DNA of 64,000 bases, from assembly GCA_028023455.1 (NCBI GenBank), contig JAQFVV010012422.1:8468337-8532336 (forward strand), in the 5' to 3' direction. The notes beneath the pieces were generated by a model. That model saw only the letters and a program-made list of their open reading frames with translations. It ran no database searches and was not told the origin of the DNA. The position numbers were made by a program, and so were the translations under genes. The stretch comes from Epiperipatus broadwayi. Its lineage: Eukaryota; Onychophora; Udeonychophora; Euonychophora; Peripatidae. This document shows positions 36,244-47,929 of the stretch, piece by piece (the stretch's first letter is position 1; each line of letters starts with the position of its first letter).

Positions 36244-36397
36244 CTGAAATATAATGGATTCCATTGTTTTATGGCTGGCCAGTGATCAATAGCTCCTTTA
36301 ATGATAACTGGAATATTTGGGGATACAAACTCTCGATAAAATGCCAATGGTGTTGGTATACCTTGAAATACAGGAATATTTTTAGGAATAAAAAAAT
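36244..36397 (-). CDS. JMJD7: JMJD7 exon 2
   Basis: This 154-bp exon codes for residues 26-77 on the minus strand, from acceptor cctttttttttgttttag to donor gtgaaa. It enters in phase 1 (AT completes Asp26) and leaves in phase 2. The peptide begins FFIPKNIPVFQGIPTPLAFY. REFVSPNIPVIIKGAIDHWP follows, then AIKQWNPLYF. This matches the human N-terminal region ([40 protein letters not shown]). The segment precedes the JmjC barrel and forms part of the family's N-terminal dimerisation/substrate region. Two diverged MITE-family copies lie just upstream of it in intron 1. Confidence 0.95.
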
Positions 36398-36589
36398 CTA
36401 AAACAAAAAAAAGGAATTAAATACTTATTTAATAAAACTTAAATAGAAAATTAAAATTATAATTAATAAATTATTTTTTTCTCACACAGTTATGCCATCT
36501 ATTGAAAGTTTCACTAATCATTAAATGCCAGATGCAATATTTAATAAATCCCTAGTAACTTAATAATAAAACAAAGAAGTAGATGACTG

Positions 36590-36800
36590 CTAAAGGAAAA
36601 GTGGATTAGATCAAGATAAATTGCTCCAAGATACAAAGCTTCTCATTGATGAAAGCCATAAGCTAGAAACAAGTCAGCAAATATTGAATAGAATAGAACT
36701 GAACAGAGATTTATTAAGCACTATCTGATATTTATTGATTATATTAAATGGCATAATAACTATAGTGAAAAAAAAAGAATTTGTTATTGAAAAGCACTAT
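36590..36800. mobile_element. MITE family copy 3 (diverged)
   Basis: The sequence 'gccataagctagaaacaagt' followed by 'gagatttattaagcactatc' and 'attgattatattaaatggca' parallels the core of copies 1 and 2 (ccataagccagaaactagtc; gcatccattgattactctag). It ends with 'aaaaaagaatttgttatt', shared with copy 4. It is older, with many substitutions. Confidence 0.55.
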
Positions 36801-36984
36801 GGAAGCTCATGTCATGTGATGTTTTTATACCAATCCTGGCCAAAGGTAAAGATGCCCATAGTTATTAAAAAACTAAGGCCATTATAATATGTAGATAGTG
36901 AATTAGTTTCAAACCTATATAATAATACAGTTATATTGGCTTTGATTGAAAACATTAAAATGTTTTTCAATTTAGCCTAGCACC

Positions 36985-37225
36985 TTGATAATAAAATAAA
37001 CAAAAAATAGAGGAAATGTGTGGTAGATCCAAAATATCCAGATGCACTGCTCCTAGATTCAAAGGCCCTCACTGACAAAAACCATATTAAAAACTGATAT
37101 GGAGATAGTGGATAGATAACTATGGATAGGTATTTATTAAGTACTACCCTTTAATATCTATTGGTTACTAAAGCTTGTAATAAATGGCATGTTTGTCATG
37201 AGAGAAAAAGAATTTGCTAAGCTGT
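36985..37225. mobile_element. MITE family copy 4 (diverged)
   Basis: It carries 'ccagatgcactgctcctag', 'ggtatttattaagtactacc' and 'tctattggttactaaagctt'. These match in order the core of copies 1-3, and it ends with 'aaaaagaatttgc' like copy 3. Copies 3 and 4 sit about 390 bp apart in the same orientation upstream of exon 2. Confidence 0.55.
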
Positions 37226-38149
37226 TGACCTCTGATCTTTTACTGGTTTTGAAATTACAATTAAGATTTTAGACAAGATACTTTTCCCCTGAATAATTCA
37301 TGTAAGATATTATTCTCCCGAGTGAATCCATTTTTGCCATTACAACTAAGATAGGATTTAATTAGATTTTAACTATTAAAATTAAATATTTATTTTAATA
37401 CATTTTCACTTTCTCTTCACTCATCATTCTATCATGAATATCATCTAATTTTTTTCATTATATCTACATCTTTTGATAACATATTTTCATAATTTAGATC
37501 AATTATTTCATATAATCATTAGAAGAGACAACACCTTAACTTACTGTGCATTGAAAGTAATGCAAAATGAAGTAACATACATTAAAAAAGAATTATTTGA
37601 TAAATGTCATCAATGACCCTTCACTGAGTTTTTGCAGAATTAAAATGAATAAAATGATTGCTTTTAAAAGAAAAATAATTTTATTAGCAAATTGCAACTA
37701 TAGCAACAACAAAAAAGGCAAAATAATATTATGAGTGGAAGTGAAAAAAAAAAAGTAACAGAATAATACTGATTAACTGAATGATCTAATTTTAAATAAA
37801 GTTTGAAGGAAAATTAGAAGTGCCTACCTCTATATAAAAACAATATTCAACAGAAAATCCAAATTTGCACTTGATATAAGATGTTGCATGAAAGAGAAAT
37901 TTTTGACCCCAATAGACAATTAAATTTTTGGAAACTGATATTAACAAAAAAGAAAATATAAGCATGCCAAGATAGATCAACAGAAAAATAGTAAATATTG
38001 ATGAATTAGAGAGTTTTGAAAAATCTCAAAGGATAAAAAAAAACAAAAAAAAAAACATATAAAATACTTTGGGTGAGTTTTTTGGAAACAAGACAAGAAT
38101 GAATTTTTAAAATTATCTAAATTAACACTCAACATCTCATCGTCATTAG

Positions 38150-40930
38150 TTATAAATTAAAGGGCGGTCTCATATAACAAATTAAACAAACTTCTAGACT
38201 TTTCACCTTTTGATCATGAGTACTTAAATATTCATAACTACTATTCCTATTAATATCTTCTATCAATTTTTTTCACAGTTCCATAATCCCTTCCAACATA
38301 TTGTCATAATTACATCACCTTTAAGTAAATGTCCAAATCTAATTGATCTATTTTCTCATAAGATATTCATTAAATAATTTTTTATCCTAACTTTTTCAAT
38401 AATTCTACATTGTTAGTCTTACTAATTTATCTCTTAAATTCTTTTCAAAATTCACAATTTTAAACTCGATAACATAATTTTTTTGTAAAAATTACTGCTC
38501 CATATAGAATAAAACTTAAAAAAATTTAAGTCTCTTTATTAAATCTGTTAAGCCTGCTATTCATTACACATCTTACTTTATTTCATTATTTTTATCATCA
38601 GTTATCCAACTTCTCAAACATTTAAAATTATTAAATCCAGTGGCTATTTCCATTGTTTTAGATATATCTATTTTTAATCCACATAACAATTTAAGCTCAT
38701 TTTTAGTAAGTACAGCTATAGTTATATATTCCTGAAATCTGATAAAATAATATTTCTACCTCGAAGTGTAATTCATTCATTATCAAGATAATTAATTAAA
38801 GAACCTAAGTATATATTTAAACAACAATATACCTAAATTAAACAATAATTTACACATTCCTGCCTTAATGCCTTCCCTGTATTTATTTTTCCTAAAAATG
38901 ACCTTATGTCTCACAAATATCTTCTGATTCATGTATGGATTTCCTAATAAATATCTTTCTTTCCATTTTCTACTTTTCTTTTTTTTTTTTCAAATATCAA
39001 AAAAAAAAAAATCAAATAAACATTAAACTCCTCTTTTTATCTCTCTCTTTCGATATATACATTATTGATAATTCATACCTATTTCTCTTATTAAAAACAC
39101 TGAAATTTTTTAATATAGTTTTCATTCCAAAATTCTTACATTATATGCACATCATCCTCACAGATATTAAATATACATCTATGTCTAGTATCTGTGAAGA
39201 TGGTTTGCATTTAGGAAATCAAAACAGGAATTTGGAATAAAAAGTATATGAAATATCAAAAAAAAAAAAGTGTTTTGATACAAAAAGTATTAACATAGAA
39301 ATAATAATAATACTATATACATATGATAGTTTTACATTCTAATGGCATTTTTTTGTCCCTATACCATTTCTGAATCCAAAATGCTCTTCAGATATAAAAA
39401 ATTCTAATCTACTGAAAATATGACTACTACAGATCTTTGAGAAAACTTTAGCAATATATGAAATTAAGCAAATCATTCTAAAATCTTAATAAATCATTGC
39501 ATTAATCTTTGCCCTTGAAAAACCATAACAATTGACAGAAATACTATAAACACTCTCCTGGATCATAGAGTGAACTACAAAGATGAACTAACCTCAGAAA
39601 ATTCAACTGAAATCTTATAAACTTGACATTTTTTATTTCATTTAAATATTTTGTAATTTCTAACCTCATTATTGCATAACCTGTTTCATTTGTATCTATC
39701 TGACTTTATTTTTCAATTAGCATAGATAAAGGCTTATTATTTTTGTCATATAAATATATGACACTTAATATTTTTAATGCATTTGCTTTTGTTACTAATA
39801 ATTTAGTACTTTTATTAACAATCACTATTTCATATAAACAAATCTACTTTTCCCATCCAAATAAATTCTATTATACAGTAAATCAATTTTTTTTCTTTTT
39901 TATGTGATTCAGCTATCTCCCAACATTTCTTTTCAATGTTCTTGACATATACATACATTTCTATTTTCTACAGAATGTTTTTTTTTATCTTTGATTTATC
40001 ATTTTATTCAGATTTTGTTTCATTAGTTTTTTCATAATTTACAATATTTAATGTAGTATCTTTTAAATCTTAGATAATTATTACTTTCGTTCAAATTTAT
40101 TTTATTTACTACAATATTATCCAATATATTTCTTTTCAATTTATCAATAAACCATTTCTTATTTTTATCTTAATTTCTTATTGTTTTTACAAAAAAAAAT
40201 CAAATCTACTACCATTAAACTATGATCTAAATTTGTATTACCTGAAAGATGTGTACATATACATTTAATATGGTTTCCTGTATCAAAACAATTTAATTGA
40301 AATCTATTTCTTGTCATTTGAAAAAAAAAAAGATCAAACTTCCATATTTATGTCAAGCATTGGTGGATGAGAGGTCAGCGACGGCTGCTTTACAAGCAGT
40401 TGTCCCGGGTTAGCGGGTTCACTTCCCGGCTGATACTATGATACATAAGAAAGAAAAAAAAACTTTCATATCTATTGTTCCTTATGTCCAAATCATAATC
40501 TACCACTTGTCATCCTTTACTCCCCTCTCTTTTCCAACACAGTTATTTCCTATTATTATTATACAACCATATTCTTTGGTTTTTTCAATTTTTTACATAG
40601 CTGTTAGACACACTTGATTAATTATTTGACACATTGTAACTGTTTTAGATCTAGCCATCTTGAACTCAAAAATATACCTATACCATTAGTGATTCCTTTT
40701 TAATAATATAATTATATCTTCTTTATTCGTTATACCACATATATTCAATTAGATTTATTGAATTCTATAATACTGTTATCTTTCCCTTTTCAACTATGAC
40801 AATAAATTCAACATCTTTCCTGGTATATAGATAAACCATCATAACTCTGTCTCCTAATTTTTCAGCAACTTCATTTTTAACTACAATCCCAACTTTACAA
40901 AAAAAATATTTGTTTTTATTTTTATATTAC
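38150..40930 (-). mobile_element. Second LINE relic (endonuclease-RT), minus strand
   Basis: Minus-strand pieces in order: an endonuclease-like stretch VGIVVKNEVAEKLGDRVM (about 40780-40905); GNNCVGKERGVKDDK; NLDHSLMVVDL near 40200-40230; the RT approach ISYIAKVFSKICSSHIFSRL and EEHFGFRNGIGT (39360-39480); KAGMCKLLFNLG (about 38840-38880); then a thumb/linker stretch GLKIDISKTMEI and FKCLRSWITDD (38590-38700). All are typical LINE blocks but broken by stops. A tRNA-derived SINE is inserted at 40353. Orientation matches JMJD7. The exact clade is not assigned. Confidence 0.72.
40353..40459 (+). mobile_element. Short tRNA-derived SINE / tRNA retropseudogene with TSD
   Basis: This GC-rich 107-bp unit contains a tRNA-like anticodon arm (gctgctttacaagcag, anticodon position TAC, Val-like). 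A B-box-like ggttcacttcc and an A-rich tail (aagaaagaaaaaaa) follow. It is flanked by near-identical 16-bp direct repeats, aaacttccatatttat (40337-40352) and aaactttcatatctat (40460-40475), the hallmark of LINE-mediated retroposition. The D-arm and acceptor stem are poor, so it is not a functional tRNA. It interrupts the LINE relic and is therefore younger. Confidence 0.75.
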
Positions 40931-41299
40931 TGTAAATGTGTCTCAAGCTATATATTAATGGCATTACTTCAAACTGAATTTATTCAAAATGTTAAATTAT
41001 ATTGAAGTTAAATAATCTTTTTTATATGATCGAAATTCTTGTCAGCAGCATACAGTATCCAGACAAAATTGACTTCTCTTTTTAAATATATACAAACTTT
41101 CTGGAAATTCAAAGTTTCTTACATAATAGAAGTCAATACTTCTACATTTTCAACTTGAGAGAAAAATATATTCTAAAAATTAGAAAGCGAATTAGTTAGC
41201 ATTTCAATAATAGAATGATGAGATCAAAGAGTATATTTATGTAAAAAAACTGTATATCTATTTAACATATATATTGTAATCCTGTGCTCTTGCACACTG

Positions 41300-43620
41300 T
41301 TTCTTGTTCATGCTTTAATGCAGTGATTTTCTATATTTATTTATTTTTTTAAAAAGTAAACAATAAATAATTTAAAGTAAGAGATAAGTTTTATTATACG
41401 ACAGGTCATTTTATCAACCTGAATGTAAAATACATGCTATTATTATGTTTCTTATCTGTATAAATAATTAATGATTCTAATTATTTAAAATATTTTATTA
41501 ACATAGCTTTCATTATAGACATATATCATCATAAAGTTAAATGTAGCTAGAAATTGTTTTAAAAGTTGATGGAGTGAATAATATTAAGTAAATAATCTTT
41601 TAAATCAAGCCTTCATTTAATAAAGCTATTTGCTAAAATAAGTATCTTTTAAAACAATGCTTGTTAAATTAAATTTAAACAATGGTATGTTACCTCAAGA
41701 AATTAGTTAATAGTTTAATTTCTAACTAGCCCTATAAGACAAAAATTTTATTTAATAAAGTTCATTAAGACAGTTATTTAAAGAAAATTACTTTATGTAG
41801 TTAAACAATAGATTATTTAAATCAACTACAATTTAATAGGGTACCTTTAAATTAAAGAAATATTTAACTTTCTGTCTGCATTGTGAGTAAATGTGTGTGC
41901 TTATGTGTTTATCAATTACTTGGCTTTAATTGCCAAGATATTTAATTTTAAGAGTTAAAATTTTAATAATAGATATTTTATTAAACCTGCAAAATAAAGG
42001 ATTAACTTTAAAATTTAAAAGTCTTTAAATAAACAAGAGGAAAAGAAGTTATTTTCTTTAAGAACAAAATATAATAATTGTCTAAATTATCTTAATTTAT
42101 TATTTAAGTTTGTTAATTAATAAGTAATGAACTTTTCTTCGCCTCAAAATCATTAAGACGTGGTTATTTTAAAATAATCTAGGTTAATATAATGTAATTA
42201 TTCTTAGTTAATTACAGGAAATTAATTGTCCCTTTGGCCACAGATGTCTCCCTTTTTGGGGTGGCAGTTAAAGTTTTGAGTGATTGGTAAACTGATATAA
42301 AAGATCAGATCATTTTTTAAGACTGATCCTGATAGACTTTCTTTTTATTTCCTTTTGTGAGTTGTGCTGGATCTCGTTCATCTACTATATTAATGCTGCT
42401 CTGAATAACTTCTGTGAGACACCAAAAATAGTAATAATTTTTTTTATAATTTTATTTGTTTTAATCAAAGTGTATTTTAAAACCTACAATGTTGTATTAA
42501 CCAGCTAAGGTAATTCTTGCTATATTCTATACTGTACTTCAATTGTAAACTTTCTTAATTTTAAAATACTAACAAAATGCTATGGAAAAGTAATTTAATT
42601 TTAAAAAGGAAATTTCTTCGTTTGTGCTTAATTATAAACTTTAAAATAAACCAGGTGATATGTTTCAAAATAATAATTCACAGAATTATGCAGAACATTA
42701 CACTAACTCATCTGATTATTATTTTAAAAGGAGAAAACTTAAATTTAAAACAGAGCTCAGTATATTTAAACTTTAAAATATAAACTGCTATGCTAACCGC
42801 TTTTATTATATGAACTGCTTGTAATAATTGTATGTTAAATTAATTTATAATGAATATGATACAATGCTTACCTCTTGAAAATTATGCAGTTATAAAAAAT
42901 AACTTCATCTTTAGCACAGGAGAAACTGTTATTTAATTATATTTGCTGTCTCCAAATTTGTGCTTCTTTGAATTTAAAAAAATATAAATAATTGTTATAT
43001 GCTTCATTCTCTCTGAATTTTAATTGTAAAAATGATATATAAGGATGTGAATGAAAAAACCTTAAAATACGTGTCTATTTAAAAGTTTGCAGTAATAATC
43101 CACAAGGAATTTTTTGATATGGGTTGCATTATTTGCAAACTATTTAACTTTAAAAAAATGCGTTTAAAGAAAATATTCCTAATTTTACTTAAAGGAAACC
43201 AACACCTGAAAATGACTTTTATTATTATTTTGTTAAATTAAATTTGCTGTTGTGTGTGCTTCTTTTAAAAAAAAGAAGTTATGAATATTTTGCTAATTCC
43301 ACTGGAACCACGGATCCGTAAAAAATTCTATAAGACAAATAATGCTATTCTCCAACATTGTTGAATGTTTTTATAGCTAGCTGCTATATTGGCCAATTTC
43401 TTCAAATATTAATGAATTTAATATTCAGATATAACTTAGGATTAAAAACTTTTAAATGCTTATATTATGCTTATCCAGAGTTACATTTGCTGCTTTAAAA
43501 AATGCTTATTCTTCATTGGTAGGATATTTCATTATGTGGACAACCTACCTGAGGAGCTTGCACCCTCAGCAATCACCCACAATGGAAAATTTTTGTTAAT
43601 GAACTAAAGTGTTTTAAAAT
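41300..43620. other. AT-rich stretch with LTR-like promoter features
   Basis: Most is TTTAAA-rich sequence lacking open frames of note (a 68-codon frame at 42577-42783 is Ile/Lys/Leu-rich). A GC-richer patch at 42230-42420 has a TATA-like gatataaaagatcag (near 42293), and another patch lies at 43530-43590. These could belong to an old LTR or a transposon, but no paired repeat was found. It directly precedes the LTR element at 43625. Confidence 0.25.
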
Positions 43621-43624
43621 ATAT

Positions 43625-45224
43625 TGTACCAACATTGTGTTGGCACATAATATTTTGCTTTAAAAAATTATTAAAATAAAAATCTTTCATCAAAGAAAAT
43701 GTAAGATTAAAACTCTAAAAGTTTTATAAAAAAAGTAAAGAGTTTTATTATTAATTGAAATATAAGTTAAAAGTTTAAAAACATAAATCTCTTTTTATTT
43801 AAGTTAAAGAAGAAAAAAAAAGTCATCTTAAAACTAAATAGTGAATGGATCTCAAATTATATATGTGAATGCGACTGTAAATGTAATAAATGTATGCGTA
43901 TTAAATATTAAAAATAAATGAAAATTAATAAATTAAAAAACACTCAGCAATGGCTACTAATTAAAAATGTAAAAAACAACAGGATTAAAAGCTTATCTCC
44001 AAAGGATTAGCTGCTAATGAAAAGAACTTTCACAACAGATATTGCTGGAGGATATCAAAATGACAACACGCCTCATGTATAAATAGACAATTTTTTTTAT
44101 CGGACAGTTAGTTGCATTAGAGTTGAGATTAAGTCGAGTTAGTTGCGTTTGAGATAACAGTTCAGTACAACCTATCAGTGAGTTATATCAATCAGCTTAT
44201 TATATATCCAGAATCAAGAATGGTGTTAAAACCTCGGAAAACATACAATTTTCTTCAGCCTGAAGTCCGATGAAAACAGACAATCTACCTGATAAAAGTG
44301 ATGCCTGTGTAACAACCTAAAACCGCTCAATATCTAATTGTCTTAAAGAAAATGCCTCAGAATAATCAGCATCTCCACAAATAAACTTCAAATATAACCG
44401 GTTAGAAATACTTCATAAGAAGCAGCAAATAGCAAGAAGTATCCATGTTCAAAATCCTAGGTAATAACATTTTTCTTATACTCATTTCTAAAGTAGCCAT
44501 CACATTCGGAAAGCCTCAAGAGTCAAGTTTAAGAACTCTATAGCACCCATAGATGAACTATTAATATGTGTTTAAAATATTGTGTGTGTTCATGCGTTAG
44601 TATATTGATGTCATTGTATTTTAAATTTCAAATATTATTTAATGCTTTCTCCTAAGATATTATAGTGTGTAAATTATAAATGTGCATGAGTTATATTAGT
44701 TAAATAAGATTTATAAACTATTTAAAATTAGTTTAGTAAATGTTAATTAAAATAAATTGTCTTTATAAATTAAAACTTTATTTTGTCGGTCAATTCTTTT
44801 CACCACTAATTGAAACTATAATTTGTTATTGAATTAAAAAAAAATAGCTGAGCTAGTTAAAAGATTTTTCGAGCACTGGATTATGGGCCTACTGTCCGAA
44901 CATGTTAGGTTTAGACTAGCTGGTGCCCGGGGTTTACTCCGAATCAAATAAAGTGTTTGGATAGTAGGGATTTAAATCTAGCAGCCAAGGTGGGCCACGA
45001 TCTGGAAATGTGATCATGTTATGCATTGCATAGCTCAGTCTGATCGTGGGTATTATTGACAGCTCTGCTATCAATAGTATTCTCCACTTTGCTTGAACGT
45101 TCCGGTTCATTCACAAATATTTATAATTAAATAAGATTATAAATGTATTATAAATTAAGGTTCAACACAGCTAATCCTAGCTTGCAGGGTAAGTAAAATC
45201 ATCCAATGGATCGAACCCAGTACA
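43625..45224 (+). repeat. 5' LTR
   Basis: This is the direct copy of 49395-51003, with scattered substitutions and small indels. It starts with an inverted pair, TGTACCAACA / TGTTGGCACA, three bases apart, and ends near TACA. A TATA box (tataaata, 44078) and a polyadenylation signal (aataaa, 44947-44952) fit a U3-R-U5 layout. Its last ~309 bp are the start of the tandemly repeated unit that follows. Confidence 0.85.
44078..44085 (+). promoter_or_regulatory. Putative LTR TATA box (5' LTR)
   Basis: The sequence tataaata is conserved at the equivalent place in the 3' LTR (49862-49869). It is followed within about 30 bp by a GC-richer, likely transcribed segment. Confidence 0.55.
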
Positions 45225-45574
45225 AATGGTGTAAACCAACATGGGCCAAACCTGTCATAAATGACAGTTAACTAAATGTTTTGTTATTGTTTGAAAATTT
45301 TTTTTTTAAGAAAGCTAAATTACATATGTTGAAGTGGTTTAATTTTAAAATAAAAAGAATTGCCCAAAAACTTTTTTTTTTCTTTAAATGAAAAGAGATT
45401 GTGACATTTATGCTATTTAAAATAAATTATTCTTTTAAATTAAAGACAGTTAGATATTTTGAGCAGAGCTAAAGCATTAAGAATGGGTAGAGAAAAGGAC
45501 AAAATGGGTGGAGTTAGGCATATGTTCCGTTTAAGAAAAATAAATAAACAGCTCGAATTTAAATTGTTTTAAAA

Positions 45575-45787
45575 ATGGAGAAAGAGAAAGAAGCATCTGA
45601 GACACAGATGTTGATGAAAATGATGATGAATATGATACAAGAATTCAGGAAAAGTCAGCAAGACCTTAAAAAAGAATTGTGTCAGAAATTTGAACAAAGC
45701 CAACAAGAGCCCAAAGTGGAAATGCGACAAGAAATCAAGCAGAGTCAGTTAGAACTCAAAGCTGAACTGAAGGAAGAAATTAATTAG
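45575..45787 (+). pseudogene. gag-like start, tandem copy 1
   Basis: This 70-codon frame starts MEKEKEASETQMLMKMMMNM and continues with Gln/Glu/Lys-rich heptad-like repeats (QSQ, ELK, AEL). It ends in a TAG where copy 3 has CAG, and shortly afterwards the sequence jumps back to LTR. It is predicted to form a coiled coil. Such N-termini occur in gag proteins of Ty3/Gypsy-like elements, but the family is not certain. It is non-functional as a full gag. Confidence 0.6.
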
Positions 45788-46468
45788 GTCAGAGTAGAAA
45801 TGATTAGAGACTACTGGTGCCCGGGGTTTACTCCGAAACAAATAAAGTGTTTGGATAGTAGGGGTTTGAATCTAGCAGACAAGGTGGTCCATGATCTGGA
45901 AATGTGATCGTGTTATGCATTGCATAGCTCGGTCTGATCGTAGGTATTATTGACAGCTCTGCTATCAATAGTATTCTCCACTTTGCTCGAACGTTCCAGT
46001 TCTTTCACAAATATTTATAATTAAATAAGATTATAAATGTATTATAAATTAAGGTTCAACACAGTTAAACCTAGCTTGCAGGGTGAGTAAAATCATCCAA
46101 TGGATCGAACCCAGTACAAATGGCATAACCAACATGGGCTGAACCTGTCATAAATGACAGTTAATTAAATGTTTTGTTATTGTTTGAAAAAAATTTTTTT
46201 AAGAAAGCTAAATTATGTATGTTAAAGTGGTTTAATTTTAAAATAAAAAGAATTGACTGAAAACTTTTTTTTTCTTTAAATGAAAAGAGATTGTGACATT
46301 TATGCTATTTAAAATAAATTATTCTTTTAAATTAAAGACAGTTAGATATTTTGGGCGGAGCTAAAGCATTAAGAACGGGTAGAGAAAAGGACAAAAGGGG
46401 TGGAGTTAGGCGTATGTTCCGTTTAAGAAAAATAAATAAACAGCTCGTATTTAAATATTGTTTTAAAA

Positions 46469-46618
46469 ATGGAGAAAGAGAAAGTATCCGAGACACAGAT
46501 GTTGATGAAAATGATGATGAATATGATGCAAGAATTCAGGCAAAGTCAGCAAGACCTTAAAAAAGAATTGTGTCAGAAATTTGAACAAAGCCAACAAGAG
46601 CCCAAAGCGGAAATGTGA
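46469..46618 (+). pseudogene. gag-like start, tandem copy 2
   Basis: This frame of 49 residues starts MEKEKVSETQMLMKMMMNMM and ends in a TGA at 46616-46618, where the other copies have CGA or CAA. It lacks two or three codons near its start compared with copies 1 and 3. The remaining matching sequence runs on to the jump back to LTR at 46701. Confidence 0.55.
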
Positions 46619-47360
46619 CAAGAAATCAAGCAGAGTCAGTTAGAACTCAAAGCTGAACTGAAGGAAGAAATTAATCAGGTCAGAGTAGAAATGATTAGAG
46701 ACTACTGGTGCCCGGGGTTTACTCCAAAACAAATAAAGTATTTAAATAGTAGGGGTTTGAATCTAGCAGCCAAGGTGGTCCATGATCTGAAAATGTGATC
46801 ATGTTATGCATTGCATAGCTTGGTCTGATCGTAGGTATTATTGACAGCTCTGCTATCAATAGTATTCTCCACTTTTCTCGAACGTTCCAGTTCTTTCACA
46901 AATATTTATAATTAAATAAGATTATAAATGTATTATAAATTAAGGTTCAACACAGCTAAACCTAGCTTGCAGGGTAAGTAAAATCATCCAATGGATCGAA
47001 CCCGGTACAAATGGCATAACCAACATGGGCCGAACCTGTCATAAATGACAGTTAACTAAATGTTTTGTTATTGTTTGAAAAAAAATTTTTTAAGAAAGCT
47101 AAATTATGTATGTTAAAGTGGTTTAATTTTAAAATAAAAAGAATTGACTGAAAACTTTTTTTTTTCTTTAAATGAAAAGAGATTGTGACATTTATGCTAT
47201 TTAAAATAAATTATTCTTTTAAATTAAAGACAGTTAGATATTTTGGGTGGAGCTAAAGCATTAAGAACGGGTAGAGAAAAGGACAAAAGGGGTGGAGTTA
47301 GGCGTATGTTCCGTTTAAGAAAAATAAATAAACAGCTCATATTTAAATATTGTTTTAAAA

Positions 47361-47687
47361 ATGGAGAAAGAGAAAGAAGAAGTATCTGAGACACAGATGT
47401 TGATGAAAATGATGATGAATATGATGCAAGAATTCAGACAAAGTCAGCAAGACCTTAAAGAATTGTGTCAGAAATTTAAACAAAGCCAACAAGAGCTCAA
47501 AGCAGAAATGCAACAAGAAATCAAGCAGAGTCAGTTAGAACTCAAAGCTGAACTGAAAAAAGAAATTAATCAGGTCAAAGTAGAAATGATTAGAGAAATG
47601 AAGGCAATGAGGGATGAAAAGATGACAGAAAAAGTAGAAAAGAACCAAAAAATTATAGAGTTAGATTTAATTAAAGAAAGTCAGTAA
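47361..47687 (+). CDS. gag-like coiled-coil protein, tandem copy 3 (longest)
   Basis: This 108-residue frame is the only one of three to continue beyond the repeat junction. It begins MEKEKEEVSETQMLMKMMMN. Met-rich sequence follows, then Glu/Lys/Gln-rich segments with ELKAE-type repeats (about residues 30-75), and it ends KESQ. The whole is likely one long coiled coil with no capsid or zinc-knuckle signature. A second open frame (47706-47927, Lys/Glu/Val-rich) follows after a stop and may be its former continuation. No viral enzymes are encoded downstream. By position and composition it is a gag-derived remnant of a non-autonomous element. Confidence 0.55.
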   Translation: MEKEKEEVSETQMLMKMMMNMMQEFRQSQQDLKELCQKFKQSQQELKAEMQQEIKQSQLELKAELKKEINQVKVEMIREMKAMRDEKMTEKVEKNQKIIELDLIKESQ

Positions 47688-47929
47688 GATGAAAAGGAAG
47701 TTGAGGTGATAAAAAACATGAAAATTGAATTAGAATCAGATAGTATTGCAACAGATAAAGTAGAAACAAATGTAGATCAAGAAATAGAGAGACATAAGTT
47801 CAAGGTAGAAGATAGCGTAGAAACGTTTTCACAAAAATTTAAAAAGGTTAGAGTAAAAGTTTGTGTCCGTTTTAAACATAGATTTAAAACAAAAAGTGTA
47901 AGAAAAAATGTTCTCAGTTTGAAGTAATA

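Larger units (their letters stand above)
44916..47600 (+). repeat. Triplicated ~0.89-kb unit: LTR 3' end + leader + gag start
   Basis: Three head-to-tail copies begin at 44916, 45811 and 46702, each opening with ct(a)gctggtgcccggggt or ctactggtgcccggggt. Each holds the last ~309 bp of the LTR, about 350 bp of leader and about 230 bp of gag start. The repeats join where gag 'atgattagaga' runs directly into the LTR 'ctactgg'. The matching site in the 5' LTR reads 'tttagactagctgg', so TTAGA is shared at the breakpoint. Only the third copy continues into the rest of the gag frame. Copies differ by scattered substitutions. Confidence 0.9.

Noticed and set aside
46351-46560. 69-codon ORF starting MGGAKALRTGREKDKRG
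   Set aside because: It runs through the LTR-element leader in a different frame from gag. It exists only in one of the three tandem units because of point changes.
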